From Apostichopus japonicus (Eukaryota > Echinodermata > Holothuroidea > Aspidochirotida > Stichopodidae): 64,000 nt of DNA. The stretch is from NCBI RefSeq assembly GCF_037975245.1, contig NC_092571.1, forward strand, positions 13,416,917 through 13,480,916. Direction: 5' to 3'. Each line of letters opens with the position of its first letter. Position 1 is the stretch's first letter. Positions 57,130 through 64,000 of the stretch are shown here, piece by piece. The position numbers and the translations under genes are program-made. Under the pieces are notes generated by a model. That model was not told where the DNA came from and did not search any database. It was given only the letters and a program-made list of their open reading frames with translations.

Positions 57130-57326
57130 ATCGCTTCTCGGCCTTTTGGCTAAGATCATGTGTAGTATCTGTTCCCTTTCGAGGGAGGGGTATGGTGATA
57201 CACACCCGACGATGATCACACAGTCACAATCTCGATGCAAGGGGACTGGGGTTGAGAGCGGATCAGTCGTTTGGTAGTTTGGTTTTCGTGCCCATGTCCT
57301 TTCCTGGGTGACTTTCCTTAAAAAGT
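57130..57326 (+). mobile_element. U2 snRNA-headed SINE, best copy with TSD
   Basis: 197 bases: U2 snRNA bases 1-45 with a single difference (ATCATG for ATCAAG), then a body of about 145 bases, then CTTAAAAAG. Flanked by ATGCATAGA at 57,121-57,129 and 57,327-57,335. This proves retroposition away from U2 genes with the U2 head kept. Neither internal pol III boxes nor a U2 Sm site is evident. Confidence 0.9.
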
Positions 57327-57639
57327 ATGCATAGAATAGCTTGTCAACATATAATAATTTGTCGAGGTGTGTACAATTCGCCTGTATCGAGAAGAATATG
57401 GTTTGGTATCGATCATTGTTCAATTTAACAACTCATTGTAAGATTGCTTGTTGGTGAATGAGATGGCGTAGCCTGCAGTAAAATAACAACCAGTTATAAT
57501 CAGTTTGTCGGCTTGTCGAGACCTGTTTCCAAAGGCCGTTGTTATTCTGGTTTGGGTAATAAAGGGCCTACGGACGGTCCGACCTTTTTTACTTTTGTAG
57601 ATGACTCGTGTTCAGTTCGGTGAGTGTGTGCAAAGAGGG

Positions 57640-57767
57640 GGGGGGGGTGCAGTTATATGTTTGTAGTAATTGTTTGTCGCTGATAGTTTAGTTAAAGTAC
57701 GGGTAGGGTTTGGTGTTGAACGCATTTAAGCCGTGACGTTTTGAATTCATCTAGGTGGATCACGTAA
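57640..57767 (+). mobile_element. Short diverged LINE 3' end
   Basis: A poly-G tract, then CCGTGACGTTTTGAATTC and a terminal hairpin with changed loop, ending CACGTAAACAG. Absent from the matching place in unit 1 (near 3,490). Confidence 0.5.
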
Positions 57768-58054
57768 ACAGCACAGTAAAGTTACAACCAATAACAATCG
57801 GTTCCGAACCACAGAGAGTAAATATTACGTAAATACCCCCTAAGTGAGAATATCAGCATATAGGCCGGGAAGCTTGGCCTCGTATGAGTTGTCGTTCATG
57901 AGGAATACATTTCGGATTTCTTACGATGTTTCTAAGTTCCTAATATCTGAAAACTATTAGTCTGGTTCCCTTAAGTAGGTACATAAGATAGTATATTATA
58001 GTACTAGTTATTGTTTTCTGACGAGGTCATTTTTGCATTCAGAGATGACAGTCA

Positions 58055-58327
58055 TTGCTGTTCATTTTTAGGGGCGAATATTCGCCGTCCAATTGTTTTT
58101 ACTCTTTTAACCAACTATACTTTTCTATTCATTTTACGCGACTAATAACCTTGGCGGTTGAGGGACTAGTGTATTCAGCCACCGTCCCAGACGGTATGTC
58201 CGAGACGCGAGAAACACATTCCATACTTGTCTTACATTTTCGGGAGATCACCCCAGCACCAAGATGTTACCAGGCGATGGAAGCATTGCCAAAGACCTTT
58301 ATATTTTATTCTTATAGATTCTTATAA
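58055..58327 (+). other. Unit-3 copy of the shared plus-strand ORF
   Basis: 90 codons, stops about 20 residues before the unit-1 and unit-2 ORFs. Confidence 0.25.
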
Positions 58328-59164
58328 ATGAAAAGCATTGCAAGTGCCCTCGATATTTACATTGTAAACTTTTTACAATAAGGTCTATGAATCTGAAATG
58401 TCGCCCTCACATTCAAGAGAAAGTTATCTCTTGTTTCTGAATGACAAGTTGTGGTCTTTAAGCTCCTACATGTGAAATGCTGCTTGTATTCTGTTATTAA
58501 CATAACGTCCTTTGGGTTATTCTTAAAGGTTAATTAAAGATAGTTTTCACGTACCCAAAACAAATACCTAATATTTGTGAACGATAAGTGACACGCATTC
58601 CTTACGATTGGCCAATCGCATTATAGTATGTGTATTAAAAGACATTGATTATACACGTTGTTGATTTATATTAATATAATGACTTTTTAAGACCTCATAG
58701 TTGTTTAAGGGTAGATGTGATTCACACATTCTACGGCATGTTTAGCAGTATCTATTAAATCTAATTTAATAAAAGGATCTATATTATTTCTTGCCTTATC
58801 GAGTTATACGACCAAATGTATGTTGTGTGAAACATGGAATGTTAGTCCTCCTATCTTGTCCTACTTTAACCAACCTTCTGTCTTCCAATTCGTCTATTTG
58901 ATCGTGTTTTACCATTTTTTAAAGAATATTAGCAATGTCTTAACGTCGCTAACTTTTCAACAATATTGTTATTTAACAAAAGTCACGTCCTCCAAAATTC
59001 CTACTCTTTTACAACAATCTTATTTTCAAAGTTGGTGAGCCAGTTGAGTTGGCCCTCTCATTTATTATAATGTCACTTTCTACCCCAACATCATCTCTCA
59101 GAATAGCTGCTACCTCACAAAGATGGTTTCATTTCATATGTTCCCGTACACCTCGTAAGCAATA

Positions 59165-59392
59165 TCAAACTACTAATTGGGGTGAATCCATGTTTTTTTT
59201 AAGGAAATGGATTGCGGTTCGGTCGATGCCTCCCATGTAGGCGGTGGGTATGTTGGCAGCATCCTTATGAAAAAATTGTGCCATCTGAGGAATTTGTATA
59301 TTAGGTTTAATATTAAGTCTAAGCGCAACTGTGCTACTTTTAAATGTTGCTGTTAGGTTAAAATGAGGGAAGTGGTGAACACCCCCACTCAT
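59165..59392 (-). other. Conserved minus-strand ORF, 75 codons
   Basis: Contains VHHFPHFNLTATFK, then FFHKDAANIPTAYMGG and AIHFLKKN. Unit 2 keeps the same residues in interrupted frames (an extra A in a poly-A run and a stop), and unit 1 keeps FLKKNMDSP next to the LINE insertion at 9,683. This suggests a formerly coding exon lying just after the tail exon. Family unknown. Confidence 0.35.
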
Positions 59393-59443
59393 GAATCAGC
59401 TGTTGTGATAACAATATCCACTGAGATTGACATAGAACTTCAA

Positions 59444-59526
59444 CTAGAGCAAGTCTTCTACACTTCTTGACTTATAAGTAAGCTCAATGCTGTCATATCG
59501 CCGATCCCGAAGAAAGATGATGAATG
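59444..59526 (-). pseudogene. Tail exon copy, unit 3, shortened
   Basis: Acceptor GTTGAAG intact. Reads RDRRYDSIELTYKSRSVEDLL then TAG. YDSI fits the YxxI type of tyrosine signal. It could still encode a shorter tail. Confidence 0.35.
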
Positions 59527-59599
59527 CTTCAACGAGAAAAAAGAAAGAAAGAAATAGCACGAATAGTTCGATTAGCAGTAACATAAAATGATTAATGTT

Positions 59600-60628
59600 C
59601 TTCGAGAAGACACACAGTTAGATCGCTTATCTATCAGTACGAAGTGCTTGTTCATCTCACCCGTTACATTTCTTTGAATACAAAATATGTGACGCTGTAA
59701 CGCCAACATTAATACATAAAAAGCCTGTTCATTACCCATGCTCATGTGGTGTTTGCGTGTGAGTTGCCCTCGCTCTCTACTTTGAATAAAATTATATTTA
59801 TTTAAATGACTAGATTATTACGTATATTGTTTTAATATGGTGTAAATGTGTAAGACAAAATACAGTTAGTAGAACCTTAGCCAACATTGCCAAGTGAATT
59901 ATTTGTATTCACTTCCAATGAATGTAAGCGTCATTAGGCTTGGGAAAGAAGTGCGCCATTAATTTGACTTCTGTGTAAATTTAATAGAGACTCACGTTTG
60001 AAGAATATAATATCAGCGTAACTAGGGGATGGCCGTTTGGCCGGATGGGTTGGTGAGCCTGTTTGCGGACCGGCCTTTGTTTTAGAAAATTAGTTGAGAG
60101 GAAAGTGTGTGTGAACGTAGGAATGTATGTCGTTGTGGCTGTGCGTGTCATGTAAAAAAAAGATCATACAATCTCATATAGAAGTAGTGTCATCATATTT
60201 ATTACCCTCTTTTACTCTAGTTCAATGGACGAAATAAATTGCGTAAAATTGTGAAGAAACGTTCGTACTTTTTCCTTTTTACGAAAACTTTACCGAAATT
60301 GCTGTGTATTTCAGATCAATGAAATCATAAGTAACAAACACAAAAGCAAGCACAATGCTTGATATTTGCGTTTTAATCTGTCACGGATTTGTAGTCTGAC
60401 TTATTTCCAGAAGATCCTCTCACTGAATTTTGAAGTTTATCTTATCTGCCAACGACCGAAAGTTAACCTTTTTTTTTTAAAGTAGATTCTTAATACCGTA
60501 GCTATACCAGGTCAAACTAAGCGTTTTGGTTAGCAAAGAGTGAAATGCTACGATGGATACCAACCTTTTTCGGAGTGATCTTAGGTGTTCCAAATAAGTT
60601 CTATACGGCGGACATCAGATGACACTTG
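59600..60628. other. Spacer, no gene seen
   Basis: Parallel to 42,400-43,195 in unit 2. Confidence 0.5.
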
Positions 60629-61805
60629 GTCCGATATCCCCTCTACCTTGTGGGCTAATGGGCACAGGGCCCACATTGCATACCCGGGCCAGCCTCGCAC
60701 TTGTTGGAGGTGTGGGCTGGAAGGGCATGAGGCCAGGTTGTGCCCGAACAAGCGGTGTAGCCGCTGTTTACAGGTTGGGCATACCCTGGCCGAGTGTAAA
60801 GGGGATATCGTTTGCAACTCGTGTGTGGCTACGGGCGTGGTTGAAGCGGTCCCTGTCCCGGCCTCTGACACCGTACCACATGATGCTCCTGTCATCGCCC
60901 CAGTGTCCGACACTAGCGCCTCGATGGAGGCTTTGTTCCCCCTTTCGTGTCCGACCTCTCCCCTGATCGAACTTGCCGAGACTGCCAGCCTGCCCACTGA
61001 AGCAGAGCAGGACAAAACGGCGGAGATGGTACTAGCGGAGTGGCACGCGGCGCAGGATGCCGCTCGTACTGGTTCACCGGTAGCTACGCCCGCTATCGGT
61101 GATACTAGTCGGGCCCCGAGTCAACCGGCCCAAGAGACATTAAGTGGCCCAGATTCTGATTCGCCAATGGAGGACTGCACTACAGCCTTATTAGTTGTGG
61201 CTAAGGAGTCCTCCGATTGGTTTGATGAGACAAAACAGGCCACTGATCTCATTGACTCGAGTGGCCCTTCCACCCTACCCGCAGCCGCTTCCGCTAAACC
61301 GGACACGATGGTCGCTAGTGGACCTCCTGTTCCTGACAGGGAGGTCCACTCGATCAAGGTTGACGAGGAGTTAAGAACTCTGCTCCCTCGTAAGAAAAGG
61401 GGGAATACTGTTAGGGGCTTGAAAAGACCTGTATTGGGAAAATTTCCTGTCGTCTGCTATCGGGACGGCGTACCCCGGATGAATTTTGGAGTTAGTTAGT
61501 TGTTATGTGCGGGGTGGGGGGTTTGTGTGGTCCTTACATAATGTGGGTTGGGGGTTTTCTGTTTGTGGCTTGGTGTTGGCTTTTTGGGGCTGGTTTGTGG
61601 AGCTTTATTGTTTTGGTTCTGTTGGCCTTTGGGTCCGTGTCCTTTTCGCGTCACGTTGAACGCTATATTTTATACATTTGTGGGTTAGTGAGAGATTTCT
61701 GTTGGTGGGTTTTCAGTTGGGTTTTTGGTGGTTGTTAAACAGACTGGGATTGTTTTTGGTTTTGTTGACCTTTTGGTCCGTGTCCGTTTCTTTGCACGTA
61801 AAAAG
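60629..61805 (+). mobile_element. Half-LINE (ORF1-only), 5'-truncated insertion
   Basis: Begins within ORF1 at DIPSTLWANGH, keeps two zinc knuckles (the third is removed by a deletion) and an open C-terminal tail to 61,499, then about 300 bases of 3' region ending CACGTAAAAAG. Unit 2 runs through near 43,215 without the element. No clear target duplication, so a small target deletion is likely. ORF1 here has no internal stop. Confidence 0.75.
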
Positions 61806-62005
61806 CACCTGTTCACCTTACCAATGAGAAGATTTTCTTTATTATAAATTCAATAAAATGAGAAATGTTGAAGGTACCACGAGGTTAGTTCATGAGGGGT
61901 ACGTGAAGTGCCACGATGAGATAAGAATCTAGAGGCAGCGGTGATACGGAGAGTACCAAATTGGAACCTCAATAAGTAACATGTGAGCACCAAACTGATA
62001 TAGGA

Positions 62006-62326
62006 GGAATAGGTGTAATATAGTTTATAGAGGAAAATTTGCCAGTTGGCAGGCAGTCCTGGAGGCGGAGCAGTGTGACATTCGCCTTCAGGTTGAAGGC
62101 GATATTCGACGTTTATCTGGGGCTGGGGAGGGGTGTTTCGATTCGCTTCGTGCTGGTCGTCCTTTCGTGGTCTGAAAGGGTGGTTGGGGTTTTTGTCTCT
62201 GCAGGTCGGTGGGCGTATTTACTTCTTTGGCTCGCTTGACTTGAGCTTCGTTTGTCAGAATGGGATGGTTGGGTATTGCCGTTTGGCCGTGACGTTTTGG
62301 ATCCCACAGAGCGGGTCACGTTAAAA
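62006..62326 (+). mobile_element. LINE 3'-end insertion with 19-bp imperfect TSD
   Basis: Matches 24,410-24,717 with a small internal deletion. GCACCAAACTGATATAGGA at 61,987-62,005 recurs with three differences at 62,327-62,345. Units 2 (about 43,415) and 1 (about 11,550) have the empty site. Confidence 0.85.
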
Positions 62327-62374
62327 GCACTAAACTGACATAAGATGAGTTCTACCGATGGTACAGTACTTGGG

Positions 62375-62420
62375 TCATGCTTTTGAAAGTTCCAGATAGT
62401 TGATCCTGTGCCAACCGCAT
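62375..62420 (-). CDS. ITIM-like terminal exon, unit 3
   Basis: The complement reads CGWHRINYLELSKA and stops. I-N-Y-L-E-L fits the ITIM pattern. Compared with unit 1, nine codons are missing in frame. The acceptor AG used in unit 1 is not preserved (GCAA), so the splice entry must differ or the exon is dead. Confidence 0.4.
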
Positions 62421-63397
62421 ACCGACCATTTGCAAAATACAAAATAAATAGTAGTCCGGGACTAGAAAATTAAGTAGTCCTTTACACAATGCGGTACGTC
62501 AATATTGGTGCAACTAATTTATTCACCATTATGAATACAATGCATATGAATTCACAAATACCAAGCAATATATCCAGACAGCTAATGAGCTACATGAATT
62601 ATGATTTTGAAACACAAACCAAAATGATATATACAAAACCTTTGAAATCATTGACAAATTAAAAACCCAAATAAGTACTGATCATCGTAGAAAGCGCTAA
62701 AACATAACATACCGTAGTGAATTCTGCTTGACAGCAATGTAAACCTATACAAAGTCCTCTAACACACGACATCACGTCATCACAAACACCAGTAGGAAGA
62801 GATCCAGAAACTCTTATGAAACACCTGCAATATACCCAGAATCAATCAAATTGAAGGAAAAAAACGAATTTATCAAAATCAGAAAGCACTCAAAAGGATA
62901 TATACAGAACCGAGTAAAGAAGTAATGCCACATCTGGAATTGTAAACAATACCCATTCTGTCGTGCGGAAAGATCATTAATTTAAAAACTCTTCGAACTT
63001 AATGGCTAGCCCGACGATACCAAAAACGTCTCTTCAAGCAAAATATGATCAGAAATAGTGATATAAGAAAAACTTTTAACACCAAATGATTGGCTATAGG
63101 GTTTCCTACAAATACTTAAAATGATATTTCCAGAACCATGGGAACATTTACAAGCCCTTAACTATGATATATTATATACACTTGTAATTGTCAATGTCAG
63201 TATTCTTCTATAAGGATGGGTTTTTAAAGGTATATTATATATAAAATGCTATAATTTTCTCTTCTGTTATTATCTTGTAATGTGATACACTTAATTTGGA
63301 ATGTTCTTTTCCATTCTTTTACATTTAACAATTGAACTATTTCTTTCACTATAGATAAAGCTTATGATCGTTTATATTCGATTAAATATTTATAACC
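62421..63397. other. Intronic stretch, unit 3
   Basis: Contains the unit-3 version of the VMSC.RG island (about 62,760-62,810). No other exon recognised. Confidence 0.45.
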
Positions 63398-63619
63398 TCA
63401 AGTGGATATTCGTTGTTTCTTATTGAAACATTGTGTAATCTTGTAGAATAAATGAATGGATAGTGACTTCATTTTTGATTGCAACAGTTTTGGGTAATTA
63501 AACTTGTTTTCGCAGTAAAGGTAATAGAGAGATTTATTCTCCTTCCGGGTTTTACTTTCATGATTCAGAGCACACTCATTTGAAATATATTGAAAGTATT
63601 TTTTTCTCAAGAATTGCAT
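63398..63619 (-). other. Antisense ORF containing the ALN.ESKTRK island
   Basis: 73 codons. The middle part is shared in frame with 44,404-44,497 (ALN.ESKTRK.N..LYYL). The rest is not shared. Could be an exon plus read-through intron. Confidence 0.3.
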
Positions 63620-63846
63620 TGGAAATGGTCACAAGTTAAATTGTGTTTATTACAGGGTTAATGGATTAATGTTTTATTACAATTGCAATGATTACTCTGT
63701 AAAAGAATATAAACACAAACACAATGACAGTTTGCGTATAAATAGAAACTTTGTTTAAATCAGCATATGAACTCTCATAAATAGGTGTTATCGATTAACG
63801 AGGATGACACATAATTGCATTAGGTGTCATTAACACTTTCACTTAC

Positions 63847-63905
63847 CCAGGAAATAATATACTATTAACGTTAAAGCAACTTGCTTTTTAACTTGACTTT
63901 ACCCT
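63847..63905 (-). pseudogene. Linker exon, unit 3, with stop
   Basis: Splice sites match the exon at 13,407-13,454 (AACAG acceptor, GTAAGTG donor). The reading frame that is open in unit 1 meets TAA after two codons. Confidence 0.3.
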
Positions 63906-64000
63906 CTGTTACTGAATGATCGATAATTGTCTTTGTATTTTTCTCTCATATTCAATGTAATAGTAAAAGCTATCGTGGAGAACATGAGGCTGACGTTCAT

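Larger units (their letters stand above)
53881..64000. repeat. Tandem unit 3, partial
   Basis: Same order of landmarks as units 1 and 2 up to the linker-exon region at 63,847-63,905, where the window ends. The Ig exons of this unit should lie beyond the right edge. Confidence 0.85.

Noticed and set aside
57130-57174. Functional U2 snRNA gene
   Set aside because: Only the first 45 bases are present; Sm site, later stems and upstream promoter element are missing.
61505-61738. 77-codon ORF after half-LINE ORF1
   Set aside because: Lies in the G/T-rich 3' region of the element and is not open in the other copy at 26,130-26,450.
1-64000. tRNA, rRNA and CRISPR content
   Set aside because: No cloverleaf with A/B boxes, no rRNA similarity and no direct-repeat/spacer array was seen by eye; tRNA absence was not tested by computation.

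Overview
This window reads as AT-rich metazoan nuclear DNA. It has spliced genes with GT-AG introns, long introns, signal-peptide Ig-domain exons, Tx1/Keno-like (APE-type) LINE retrotransposons and U2-snRNA-headed short retroposons. No bacterial operon, rRNA or CRISPR signal is visible. A marine invertebrate deuterostome (perhaps an echinoderm) is my guess, at low confidence; the sequence does not prove it.

Layout. The window is a tandem array of three paralogous units. Unit 1 runs about 1-36,655, unit 2 about 36,656-53,880, and unit 3 starts about 53,881 and leaves the window. A unit without insertions is about 17 kb. The opening 200 bases recur at 36,660 and 53,883, and landmarks follow in the same order in each unit. 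Unit 1 is longer because of a LINE block (18.65-27.2 kb), a decayed Ig-exon array (14.3-17.2 kb), an internal duplication (about 4.8-9.1 kb) and a minisatellite-armed foldback-like element (31.35-32.28 kb).

Genes. All convincing host genes are on the minus strand and belong to one immunoglobulin-superfamily cluster. Each first exon carries its own start codon and signal peptide, one V-like domain and usually a second Ig-like domain, and ends at a strong splice donor. The best copies are 33,281-34,103 and 49,733-50,573; both are open throughout and end in phase 1. Related exons at 30,144-30,928, 34,943-35,418 and 52,092-52,574 carry frame breaks. Those at 28,048, 46,389 and 47,230 are pseudogenes, and about eight further V-exon relics lie at 14.3-17.2 kb. 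Downstream on the same strand I find, by eye, a phase-matched transmembrane exon (17,953-18,037), a linker exon (13,407-13,454), a short terminal exon with an ITIM-like tyrosine motif (11,573-11,647, with a second copy at 62,375-62,420) and another tyrosine-containing tail exon (10,205-10,335).

Hypothesis. The arrangement suggests a receptor cluster in which self-contained ectodomain first exons, each with its own promoter (an NRF1-like palindrome 110-145 bases upstream), might share downstream membrane and signalling exons, much as clustered protocadherins do. Separate tandem genes that have lost or exchanged 3' exons are the plain alternative. Transcript evidence is needed to decide.

Mobile DNA. 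One near-full-length but inactivated Keno-like LINE (20,023-24,717) carries 34 bases of U2 snRNA directly before its 5' end. Two ORF1-only half-LINEs, many 3'-end fragments, a U2-headed 197-bp SINE present in all three units and a 110-bp MITE are also present. Several insertions can be dated against empty sites in the sister units.
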